A DNA stretch of 22,860 nt from JALHFZ01 sp964483085 (GTDB lineage: Bacteria > Synergistota > Synergistia > Synergistales > Aminobacteriaceae), in assembly GCA_964483085.1 (NCBI GenBank), contig CAYZZX010000022.1, positions 1-22,860 on the forward strand. The letters are read 5' to 3'. A program made the translations under genes and the position numbers. The notes below the pieces were generated by a model. The model was given only the letters and a program-made list of their open reading frames with translations. It ran no database searches and was not told the origin of the DNA. Shown in pieces: positions 17,001 through 22,813 of the stretch (position 1 is its first letter; each line of letters opens with the position of its first letter).

Positions 17001-17181
17001 CGAGAAAGGTTTGGGCCTGTTTTCCGTCGGGCAGCACCACGAGGGCGGATTTTTCCGGCGCCCGGCAGATCCAGCAGCGGGCGGCGCCGTCGAGGGGAAG
17101 ATGAAGGGCGGCTCCTGAAGTCCAGAGGTTTTTTTCTCTAGACCATATTCTGTTTTCGGACTTTCGGGAAAGTGAGGTCAT
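14068..17181 (-). CDS. mfd: Transcription-repair coupling factor Mfd
   Basis: Mfd removes RNA polymerase stalled at DNA lesions and recruits UvrA. The 1037-residue protein is somewhat shorter than E. coli Mfd (1148). An N-terminal UvrB-like module includes YVRSDLVWSPGQF and FRGYILDLF (about 148-172). A CarD-like RNA-polymerase-interacting domain runs from about 383 to 440 (GQLIVHEDYGLCVF). The translocase has Walker A GDVGYGKTE (about 535), DEEH (about 637), SATPIPR (about 662) and RGRIGR (about 808), and a TRCF C-terminal domain ends the protein. The start comes one base after the pth stop (TGATATG) with no good ribosome-binding site, so it is probably coupled. The stop overlaps mazG as ATGA. 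Confidence 0.95.
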   Translation of the reverse strand: MTSLSRKSENRIWSREKNLWTSGAALHLPLDGAARCWICRAPEKSALVVLPDGKQAQTFLGDWRTLFPEENAFLLPEIPLTPEGISGRALPLQRGEILSRWKKDGGIAVATPGALMAPLRKGEGDLLIRPGESYSRERLLDWLVHGGYVRSDLVWSPGQFVFRGYILDLFDPAYAHPLRIEFFDESVESLRSFSPSTQKSVGILDSVEIHSMSSSKNAALEDFLSEETRIVLFEPSRIEASAESYQFLWNEITATEGGLPLAPWSGLFLALASRDTLRVTASLQYTRGGFTLEEVPLFRGNLDKFLWTGETWRNDGYAVRLVTQNPRILSFGAREWITPVEGSLSRGFLDSEERIIYVSDLELAGISEKIGTAGLSAPPAEWSGRLSEGQLIVHEDYGLCVFRGSEEISVSGEVMDSLILEFANNQRLFLPVLQLYKITPLPDFADDDVRLDSLKGSKWKKSVAKTQERVREELAALLELYARREIVPGFPFPPADDLTREFEEAFPYPETRDQLKAVAEVTEDMEKPFPMDRLLVGDVGYGKTEVAVRAAFRAAQGGKQTAVLVPTTILAQQHYLSFTARMTGFPVKVAMLSRFLPLREQREVLRQVAEGRVDILIGTARMLQKDVVFSDLGLLVVDEEHRFGVLSKEKLKAGREALDVLMLSATPIPRSLSLSLKGLRNISVLNDPPRNRVPVVTTAAPWNASMIKTAVHRELERGGQVFYVTNRIAGIEDRAAFLRKLFPSASLGVVHGRIKEKELEETMMKFYNNEIQILLCTTIIESGLDVPGANTLIVEDSRQLGLAQMYQLRGRIGRREEAAFAWFLYPEGQPLGRETLERIDAITSVGDRGAGYDLAMEDLRIRGSGDLLGTAQHGEERRGAESFLYYRLLEEEIGRLRGTLPASAEVSVDFPCLVPSSYIPQESIRIALYRRLLRLEGWEELRDIEKEVLDRFGPPPESLRNLFSVSLLRSRGGNYGIVSVESTRRDTVLQGSGPLFDALGKKKNWYGRPKGLVGPGGNPGLTDIQRAVRHLKQGAEE

Positions 17182-17182
17182 A

Positions 17183-17749
17183 TCAGGCCATTCCGTTTAC
17201 TCTGTTCATCCCCTCATCGGGGCCCAGGGAAATCCACAGAGAGGCGGCATCAGCCGCCCGATCGGTGAGATCAGGAAGGGACGCGCGCTCCTCCCGGGAA
17301 AAGTTACCGAGAACCCAGGAAATAATCCCCTTTTCGTCAGGGACGGCCCCAACTCCTATCCGGAGTCGAGAGACCTCAAGAGTTCCCGCCGCCGCGAGGA
17401 CGGAGATCATCCCTTTGTGCCCTCCTGCCGACCCTTTTTTGCGTATCCGCAGACGGCCGAAGGGAAGGGCCACATCGTCATAGATTACGAGGACATCATC
17501 CCAGGAAAGGCGATAATAATCGACCGCCTCCCGAAGGGCTCTTCCGCTGAGGTTCATCCACGTCAGAGGCTTCAGAAACAGTATTTTCTCTCCGTCTTGA
17601 AAGGTCGTCCAGACCATGGAGGAAAACTGCATCTTCGCCGTACCGCACGAAAACCGGCTGACCAGGGAATCCACCACGAGCCAGCCGGCATTGTGCCGCG
17701 AAAAAACATATTCCGGTCCGGGGTTTCCCAATCCGGCAATGAGCTTCAA
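17183..17749 (-). CDS. pth: Peptidyl-tRNA hydrolase
   Basis: Pth recycles peptidyl-tRNA released from stalled ribosomes. The 188-residue protein shows GLGNPG (6-11, Asn9), RHNAGW with catalytic His19, KPLTWMNLSG (60-69), YDDVALPFG (90-98) and SAGGHKGM (107-114). Lys112 sits where many family members, including E. coli, have Asn. The start must be the TTG at 17747-17749. It is the only initiator codon between the in-frame TAG that ends rplY, two codons upstream, and the family N-terminus MKLIAGLGNPG. An AGAGGG element lies about 13 bases upstream. It follows rplY, as in B. subtilis (ctc-spoVC). Low-level stop readthrough would give an in-frame L25-Pth fusion. Confidence 0.95.
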   Translation of the reverse strand: MKLIAGLGNPGPEYVFSRHNAGWLVVDSLVSRFSCGTAKMQFSSMVWTTFQDGEKILFLKPLTWMNLSGRALREAVDYYRLSWDDVLVIYDDVALPFGRLRIRKKGSAGGHKGMISVLAAAGTLEVSRLRIGVGAVPDEKGIISWVLGNFSREERASLPDLTDRAADAASLWISLGPDEGMNRVNGMA

Positions 17750-17755
17750 TGAGAA

Positions 17756-18421
17756 CTACTCGCCCTCTTCGTCTTTGCCCTTCCCCTTGCCTACGACTTC
17801 AACTTCCATATCCTCATCTGCGGCTACGTCTTCGTCTTCATCTTCGTCTACACCCCTGGGAATCATGACAGCGACGACGACATCCTCGGGATCTGCGAGC
17901 ACTTCAGCTTCTTCGGGAACGGGAAGGTCCTGCACCTGAATCTGCTCTCCAAGACCGAGGGCGGAGACATCAACAACGATGGACTCGGGAATCTGTCCGG
18001 GGAGGACTTCCATGGAAATTTCACGGAGAAGGTGATCGATGACACCGCCGAGCTTCACGCCTGGGCATTCCTCCCGGCCGATGAGCACCACGGGGATATC
18101 GACATTGATGCGGTGTCCCTTGACGAGCTGCACGAAGTCGATGTGGAGAATCTTTCCGTTCAGGATATCCCTCTGGACTTCCCGCATGAGACACATCTCA
18201 TCCTTACCGCCGGGGAAAGCAACCTGAAGAGCCAGGGTCTCCCATCTCGCGGCGGCGAGAATCCTGTTGATCTCTACAGCTTTCACCTTTCCCGGAAGGG
18301 ATTCGATATAGTCCGGTCCGTAGACGACGCACGGAATATATCCCGAGTTCCGTACCTTTATGCTTGCTTGCTTTCCTTTTTCTTCCCGCGGTTCAAGAAC
18401 GATCTTCACCATTTCCGACAT
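17756..18421 (-). CDS. rplY: 50S ribosomal protein L25/Ctc (TL5 type)
   Basis: This is the long, two-domain L25 form (TL5/Ctc) that binds 5S rRNA. The 221-residue protein has the N-terminal 5S-binding domain (about 1-100: VVYGPDYIES, ILHIDFVQL) and the C-terminal TL5 beta domain (about 101-190: VDIPVVLIG, GLGEQIQVQDLPVP). It then has a strongly acidic, low-complexity tail (about 192-221) rich in Asp/Glu with GKGKGK near the end. AAGGAGG lies 10 bases before the ATG, a strong ribosome-binding site. A second in-frame ATG at codon 4 is possible but worse placed. It lies 57 bp after prs and 6 bp before pth. In B. subtilis ctc is stress-regulated; no such promoter is evident here. Confidence 0.94.
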   Translation of the reverse strand: MSEMVKIVLEPREEKGKQASIKVRNSGYIPCVVYGPDYIESLPGKVKAVEINRILAAARWETLALQVAFPGGKDEMCLMREVQRDILNGKILHIDFVQLVKGHRINVDIPVVLIGREECPGVKLGGVIDHLLREISMEVLPGQIPESIVVDVSALGLGEQIQVQDLPVPEEAEVLADPEDVVVAVMIPRGVDEDEDEDVAADEDMEVEVVGKGKGKDEEGE

Positions 18422-18478
18422 TGAAACCCATCCTCCTTAAAATACGACCCCCTGCCCGAAAGCGGGAGAATCAAAAAA

Positions 18479-19450
18479 CTAGTCAAACAGACTGCTTACG
18501 GAACGATCGCTGTGCACCCGTAAAATGGCCTCAGCGAAGAGAGGTGCGATGGACAATTGAATGATTTTATCCGATTTCTTGCTCTCGGGCAATGGGACGG
18601 TATCGGTAAGGACCATCCGATCGATAGATGAGTTTTCAAGACGCTCGAAGGCCGGGCCGGAGAGCACGCCGTGGGTGGCACAGGCGTAGACTTTCACCGC
18701 GCCCCTTTCCTTGATCAGGGCGGCGGCGTTGCAGATCGTGCCCGCCGTATCGATGATGTCGTCCACGAGAACGGCTGTCTTGCCATGAACATCCCCTATG
18801 ATGTCCATCACCTCGCAGAGGTTCGCCACCTCGTGGGATCTGCGCTTGTCGACTATGGCGAGGTCAGCCTTGAGGGATCCGGCGAATTTTCGAGCCCGGA
18901 CCACTCCTCCTACATCGGGAGCCACGACAACAATAGAACCGTCCGCCGATTCAGCCGAGAGGGTCTCGCGGAAATAGCTCGCAAGAAGGGGCATGCCCGT
19001 GAGGTGGTCCACCGGGATATCGAAAAACCCCTGAATCTGCCCGGCATGGAGGTCGGCGGAGATAACCCTGTCGGCACCGGCGACGGTGATGATATTCGCC
19101 ACGAGCTTTGCTGAGATCGGATCCCGGGGCTTCGTCTTTCGCTCCTGTCGGGCATATCCGAAATAGGGAATCACCACGTTGATGCGGTAGGCAGATGCCC
19201 TCTTCAGCGCATCAATCATGATGAGCAGCTCGACGAGGTTCTCATTTACTGGGTTGCAGGTGGGCTGTATGACGAAGACATCGGCTCCCCGAACGCTCTC
19301 CTCGATAGAAAGTCCGATTTCACCATCGGAAAAGCGATAGTGTTTTGACCGGGAGAGCTCCATCCCGAGTTCGCTGCAAATTCTTCTGGCAAAAGCCGGG
19401 CTGGCCGTACCAGAGAAAATCTTTAATTCCTGTGATGTTGACGCCATCAT
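18479..19450 (-). CDS. prs: Ribose-phosphate pyrophosphokinase (PRPP synthase, class I)
   Basis: Prs makes 5-phosphoribosyl-1-pyrophosphate from ribose-5-phosphate and ATP, feeding purine, pyrimidine, NAD, His and Trp synthesis. The 323-residue protein has all class I landmarks: FSDGEI (40-45), RQERKTKPRDPIS (101-113), DLHAGQIQGFF (133-143), VVAPDVGGVVRAR (175-187) and the PRPP-binding loop VDDIIDTAGT (229-238). Two adjacent ATGs start the frame (19448-19450 and 19445-19447). GGGAG lies 8 bases before the first, and which one is used cannot be told. It follows glmU by 21 bp, the usual glmU-prs pair. Confidence 0.96.
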   Translation of the reverse strand: MMASTSQELKIFSGTASPAFARRICSELGMELSRSKHYRFSDGEIGLSIEESVRGADVFVIQPTCNPVNENLVELLIMIDALKRASAYRINVVIPYFGYARQERKTKPRDPISAKLVANIITVAGADRVISADLHAGQIQGFFDIPVDHLTGMPLLASYFRETLSAESADGSIVVVAPDVGGVVRARKFAGSLKADLAIVDKRRSHEVANLCEVMDIIGDVHGKTAVLVDDIIDTAGTICNAAALIKERGAVKVYACATHGVLSGPAFERLENSSIDRMVLTDTVPLPESKKSDKIIQLSIAPLFAEAILRVHSDRSVSSLFD

Positions 19451-19471
19451 CCCTGCTTCTCCCTTCTACTT

Positions 19472-20902
19472 CTACTTCTTCTCCGGTTCCCGTCTCTCCC
19501 GGCGCTTTGACCAACCGTCTATATTTTTCTGGTGCGCCCGGGCTACACCAAGGGCGCCTTCGGGAACATTTCTGCTGATCACTGAGCCCGCCGCAGTATA
19601 GGCATCGTCCTCAATCTCCACGGGAGCCACGAACATCGTGTCGCTTCCGATGAAACAGCGGTTCCCAATGGTGGTCGGGTTTTTTTTCTGTCCGTCGTAG
19701 TTGCAGGTGATGGTCCCCGCTCCGATATTAGTATCCTCTCCCACGACTGCGTCTCCGAGATAGGTGAGGTGGGGTGCCTTGCTTCTTTTTCCGAGGACGC
19801 TTTTTTTGACCTCCACAAACTTTCCGGCAAGGGAGTCCTCTTCAAGAACCGCTCCATCCCGCAGGACGATGAAGGGGCCTGCCCGGGATCCCTTTTCAAG
19901 GCGGCTGTCACTGAGGACAGCGTGGCTCACCACATCCGCTCCTTCGGAAAGAGTCATGTTTCTGAGAATGGAGAATCCCCCCACATGGCTGCCCTTGCCG
20001 ATGCTTGTCTCTCCCCAGATCTGAACGAAGGGGTCGATGGACACATCAGGACCGATAGTGACGGAGGGGCCTATCCAGACGGAGGCAGGGTCCATCATAC
20101 GAACTCCCCGAGAGAGATGGCTCTCAACGATTTTCCGGCGGATGCACTCTCCGGAGGACCAGAGATGTTCGGGAGTATTCACTCCCCGGAACTCCGCCTC
20201 TCGAGAGGCGATTGTGCTGTTCACAAGCCGTCCGTCCCGGACCATGAGGCCGACCAGGTCGGGAAGATAGTATTCCCCCTGGGCATTCTCGTTGTCCAGT
20301 CGATCGATGAAGGGTCGGAGGGCGGAGACGGTGAAGACGTATATTCCGCTGTTGACCTCGGAGATGAGCTTCTGTTCTTCCGTGGCATCCCGATCTTCCA
20401 CTATGGAGACGCCGGGCCCAGATCGTACGATCCGTCCGTATCCCCGGGGATCGGCGGCGGAAAAACTGAGAAAGGTGCAGTCGGCCTCCGAAGCGGTATG
20501 GTCGGCAAGAAGTGCCTCAAGGGTGGAGCTTTGCAGATGAGGAACGTCACCGGGAAGAACGAGGAGATTATCGAAACCAGACCACCAGTCTCGGGCTATA
20601 CTGACTGCGTGCCCCGTGCCGAGCTGTTCGTGCTGCCAGACGGGAATAACTGAGGGCCACGATCCGGAAAGATAGGCTGAGACCTCTTCTCCCTTGTGCC
20701 CCACCACTGCGGAGACGGAGGAGATTTTTCCACTGCCCGTTCCGCGACAGGGCTCCAGGGCCGAGAGAACATAGTAGAGAAGCGGCTGATCGAGTATCGG
20801 GAGCAGGACCTTGGGGAGGTCGCTCTTCATTCTAGTGCCTTTGCCCGCCGCAAGGACAAGCGCCCCGGTTCCGGCAGTCGAGCAGGTCAACGAGATCAAC
20901 AC
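19472..20902 (-). CDS. glmU: Bifunctional UDP-N-acetylglucosamine pyrophosphorylase / glucosamine-1-phosphate N-acetyltransferase
   Basis: GlmU acetylates glucosamine-1-phosphate and then couples it to UTP, giving UDP-GlcNAc for peptidoglycan and other glycans. The N-terminal uridyltransferase domain has LAAGKGTRMKSDLPK (17-31), QLGTGHAV (93-100), PGDVP (117-121) and NSGIYVF (184-190). The C-terminal left-handed beta-helix acetyltransferase has HLTYLGD with the catalytic histidine near 376 and GAGTITCNYDG. There is no ATG. The longest frame opens at GTG 20900-20902. TTG at 20888-20890, with AAAGGTG 9 bases upstream, fits the family start at least as well and would shorten the protein by four residues. 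The gene lies 56 bp after the tRNA-Gln and may be read from its promoter. Confidence 0.95.
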   Translation of the reverse strand: MLISLTCSTAGTGALVLAAGKGTRMKSDLPKVLLPILDQPLLYYVLSALEPCRGTGSGKISSVSAVVGHKGEEVSAYLSGSWPSVIPVWQHEQLGTGHAVSIARDWWSGFDNLLVLPGDVPHLQSSTLEALLADHTASEADCTFLSFSAADPRGYGRIVRSGPGVSIVEDRDATEEQKLISEVNSGIYVFTVSALRPFIDRLDNENAQGEYYLPDLVGLMVRDGRLVNSTIASREAEFRGVNTPEHLWSSGECIRRKIVESHLSRGVRMMDPASVWIGPSVTIGPDVSIDPFVQIWGETSIGKGSHVGGFSILRNMTLSEGADVVSHAVLSDSRLEKGSRAGPFIVLRDGAVLEEDSLAGKFVEVKKSVLGKRSKAPHLTYLGDAVVGEDTNIGAGTITCNYDGQKKNPTTIGNRCFIGSDTMFVAPVEIEDDAYTAAGSVISRNVPEGALGVARAHQKNIDGWSKRRERREPEKK

Positions 20903-20958
20903 CTTTATATGAATTTTCGGGAGAGATGCCTGGGGTCTGCTTCCCCGAAGAATGCTTC
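20903..20958 (-). promoter_or_regulatory. tRNA-glmU spacer with competing inverted repeats
   Basis: This 56-bp spacer lies between the 3' end of tRNA-Gln and glmU. On the minus strand TTCGGGG (20943-20949) can pair with CCCGAA (20916-20921), giving a 6-bp stem. Alternatively its GGGG can pair with nearer CCCC (20932-20935), giving a 4-bp stem with a 7-nt loop. No T-run follows, so this is not a clear terminator. CATATAAAG just before glmU resembles a -10 box but has no convincing -35. The region could be a processing site, a weak attenuator or simply a spacer. Confidence 0.25.
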
Positions 20959-21032
20959 TGGCTGGGGTGGCTGGATTCGAACCAGCGATGGCGGAGCCAA
21001 AGTCCGCTGCCTTGCCGCTTGGCTACACCCCA
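20959..21032 (-). tRNA. tRNA-Gln (UUG anticodon)
   Basis: The reverse strand folds into a full cloverleaf of 74 nt, including an encoded CCA. The acceptor stem TGGGGTG pairs with CACCCCA. The D-arm is GCC/GGC. The anticodon stem GCGGA/TCCGC encloses the loop CTTTGGC with anticodon TTG. The T-arm GCTGG/CCAGC has loop TTCGAAT. The discriminator base is G73, as in E. coli tRNA-Gln, and the T-A first pair of the acceptor is also characteristic. It is the first gene of the minus-strand series, with its own promoter just upstream and glmU 56 bp downstream. Confidence 0.97.
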
Positions 21033-21046
21033 ACGTAAAGAACCAC

Positions 21047-21077
21047 AATATACTAGCAGAGCTTGAGCAAGTGTCAA
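21047..21077 (-). promoter_or_regulatory. Sigma70-type promoter for tRNA-Gln and possibly the glmU operon
   Basis: A perfect TTGACA -35 box lies on the minus strand at 21072-21077. Two overlapping -10 candidates follow: TAGTAT at 21050-21055 (spacer 16, 4 of 6 consensus bases) and TATATT at 21047-21052 (spacer 19, 5 of 6). Either would start transcription within about 10 bases of the mature tRNA 5' end. This is the best promoter visible upstream of the 18 minus-strand protein genes. Confidence 0.65.
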
Positions 21078-21170
21078 GAAAAAGGAGTGTGTTTCAGATG
21101 GTTCTTTTTTTATTATACTCTACTTTTTCCGTCCGAAGGTGGATTTCCCCTCGGAAAAGCCCCATTCGTA

Positions 21171-21179
21171 TGGTAGAAT
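21171..21179 (+). promoter_or_regulatory. Extended -10 promoter element for the CPBP gene
   Basis: TGGTAGAAT combines a TG extension with TAGAAT, 4 of 6 matches to the -10 consensus. No good -35 is seen at the expected distance (CGGAAA at spacer 17 is weak). The expected start point is only a few bases before the ATG at 21189. A TAG stop within the hexamer closes the frame upstream, so no earlier start codon is available. Confidence 0.4.
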
Positions 21180-21188
21180 TTCAATCAA

Positions 21189-21701
21189 ATGATATCCTTA
21201 CTCGTCTTCGCCTTTTTTCTCTATTTTCCCTACGGGTGGTGCGCCCTTCGGAAACGGTCCTTCGAGAGCTTCGGTCTGAGGTGGCGGATCACCCCCCGGG
21301 GATGGTCTGAACTTGCTGTTGCCACCGCGGGAACGCTTCTGCCCCTGACGGCCATCGCCCTTCTTTTTTTTCGAAATGACCTTCCGTCTCCATATCTTTC
21401 CGCGATTTTTCCGGCTGTTCTGTCAGGTTTTGCGGTGGCCGTTGCTGAGGAGACCTTTTTCAGGGGGTGGCTGCAGACGGTGCTCTCCTCGAGATTTTCA
21501 GCCCCCTTGGCAATTTTCATTACGGCGGCCCTTTTCGGCCTCGCCCATCTCGCCTCTCCCTATGCCCCCTTCGCCCTCCTGGCTTTTTTTCCCGGGCTGG
21601 TGATGGGCCTTCTCAGACACCGTCATGGTTCGGTCCTTCCGGCCATCCTCTATCACTGGTTCGGCAATATCTGGTCAATCTGGTTTTATCCCCACCTCTA
21701 G
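21189..21701 (+). CDS. Small CPBP-family intramembrane glutamic protease
   Basis: This 170-residue membrane protein belongs to the CPBP (CAAX protease and bacteriocin-processing, ABI) family. The three family motifs are in order: EETFFR (87-92, Glu87/Glu88/Arg92), FGLAH (116-120, His120) and HWFGN (156-160, His156/Asn160). About four to five hydrophobic segments cover residues 1-18, 43-61, 68-86, 105-121 and 126-142. The ATG at 21189 is the only usable start and has no ribosome-binding site. With the -10 element ending at 21179 the mRNA may be leaderless or nearly so. The next gene begins 27 bp downstream on the same strand and may be cotranscribed. Substrates of most bacterial members are unknown; family assignment is firm and function is not. 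Confidence 0.88.
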   Translation: MISLLVFAFFLYFPYGWCALRKRSFESFGLRWRITPRGWSELAVATAGTLLPLTAIALLFFRNDLPSPYLSAIFPAVLSGFAVAVAEETFFRGWLQTVLSSRFSAPLAIFITAALFGLAHLASPYAPFALLAFFPGLVMGLLRHRHGSVLPAILYHWFGNIWSIWFYPHL

Positions 21702-21728
21702 GGGAGAACCGGGAAAGGAGTTTTCATT

Positions 21729-22793
21729 ATGAAAAAAACCTGCGGACTTTCTGTATTTCTTCTCGCTCTGGTCTTGTGCTTCGCCACTTTTTCTGCAGCC
21801 TGCGCCGCCTCCCTTTTTGAAATACACCTTCCTCTTATTCTGGGAGGAACCGCGTCGGCACTCCTGCCGGATGGACGGATCTTTCCTCTCGGAAAGGTGA
21901 CGGGCCTTCCGGAGACCACCCGCTGGCCGGGGTATACGGCGTCGAAATGGGCCCTTCCGGGCACGGTGGCAGCCTCTGCGGTGAACGCCGTCCATATGAC
22001 CCTCTCCATCGAAAAGGACGCAGGGAGGACCTTCAGCGTGCTTCCCCTCACGACCCTCGCTCCCGCTGCGGGGAAGGCGGCCTTCGTGACCCTCGACGTT
22101 CCGGCGGGAACGGGCTTTTTCGGAGGGTGGGCGCCCCCTGTGGGAACACGGGTGTCGGTGAAAAGCAAGGACGGCACTCTTCTCCCCCTTGAAGTTCGGG
22201 GGCTCCCCTCCCCCGGAGAGGAACTGATTTTCTTCGTTGAGGAGCTTCTCCGACCCTATATCATCGATATTGAAAACAGGCCGGGTGGACGAATCATCGG
22301 ATGGTACGCCGACGGGCCGAGGATTCTCGCCCGAATCATCCGCCCGGTGAAAGGGGTCGGCCGTTTCGGCGGAACGGAGTTTCAGTCCCGGGGGCGCATC
22401 CGGGCGAATCACTCGGGGGTCATCGATGTGAGCACCACAGCCCGGGGAACTGTGGGAGGATTTCAGATTATGCCCCTTCTTCACGCCGGGTCGAAAGAGA
22501 TGGCCTCGGCCTGGTCTCTCACCCAGTGGATGATCGCCGGTTCTGAATCGGGAGAACCCCTTCCGGGGCGCTCTCCCCTCTTTTCGGGAAACCTTCTTCC
22601 GGGAAGCCAGGGGGATGACTCCCTCTGGGACATGTGGTCCACCGAGGGGCGCAAGCCCCTGGTGCTCTGCCGACTGGACGGAGGAAAATGGGAGAAGCTT
22701 CCGGAAGAGGGAGGCCGGCAGGACGGAGCCCTCGGGAGGGTCACCCATATCCGTATCTACTCCCCCTTTACGGCAGAACCTCAGAAGAACTGA
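21729..22793 (+). CDS. Secreted protein of unknown function
   Basis: I do not recognise this 354-residue protein. It begins with a Sec signal peptide: MKK, a hydrophobic core at about 6-22, and a probable cleavage after ACA near residue 26. A cysteine at 25 lies in SAAC, a poor lipobox. The rest has no further membrane segment and looks globular. Notable stretches are PGGRIIGWYADGPRIL (185-200), GRIRANHSGVIDVSTTARG (222-240) and SLTQWMIAG (263-271). The last part reads like short beta strands (LVLCRLDGGKWEKLP, RVTHIRIYSPF). AAAGGAG lies 8 bases before the ATG, a strong ribosome-binding site. It follows the CPBP protease gene by 27 bp and is closed by a strong terminator, so the two probably form a unit. 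An envelope or extracellular location is likely; no activity can be assigned. Confidence 0.85.
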   Translation: MKKTCGLSVFLLALVLCFATFSAACAASLFEIHLPLILGGTASALLPDGRIFPLGKVTGLPETTRWPGYTASKWALPGTVAASAVNAVHMTLSIEKDAGRTFSVLPLTTLAPAAGKAAFVTLDVPAGTGFFGGWAPPVGTRVSVKSKDGTLLPLEVRGLPSPGEELIFFVEELLRPYIIDIENRPGGRIIGWYADGPRILARIIRPVKGVGRFGGTEFQSRGRIRANHSGVIDVSTTARGTVGGFQIMPLLHAGSKEMASAWSLTQWMIAGSESGEPLPGRSPLFSGNLLPGSQGDDSLWDMWSTEGRKPLVLCRLDGGKWEKLPEEGGRQDGALGRVTHIRIYSPFTAEPQKN

Positions 22794-22813
22794 GCCTTTA
22801 CGACATCTTATAC

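Larger units (their letters stand above)
21033..21188. other. Divergent intergenic region between tRNA-Gln/glmU and the CPBP protease gene
   Basis: This 156-bp, AT-richer stretch separates the two divergent transcription units. It holds the probable minus-strand promoter of the tRNA (21047-21077) and an extended -10 element for the plus-strand gene (21171-21179). A T-rich tract with a TATAAT match on the minus strand (21112-21117) lacks a recognisable -35. I see no riboswitch, coding sequence or long repeat. Confidence 0.6.

Noticed and set aside
14068..17181. Possible frameshift or internal deletion in mfd because it is shorter than the E. coli protein
   Set aside because: All domains are present in one uninterrupted frame. 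The shorter length fits variation in the N-terminal and linker regions.
18422..18478. Possible attenuator between prs and rplY
   Set aside because: CCCG/CGGG forms only a 4-bp stem with no following T-run.
21112..21117. Perfect TATAAT on the minus strand as an additional tRNA promoter
   Set aside because: No -35-like hexamer lies at 16-18 bases, and the TTGACA promoter nearer the tRNA explains its transcription.
21675..22748. Minus-strand open frame of about 357 codons opposite the secreted-protein gene
   Set aside because: The plus-strand frame has a signal peptide, a strong ribosome-binding site and a terminator after it. The minus frame is an Arg/Gly/Pro-rich shadow.
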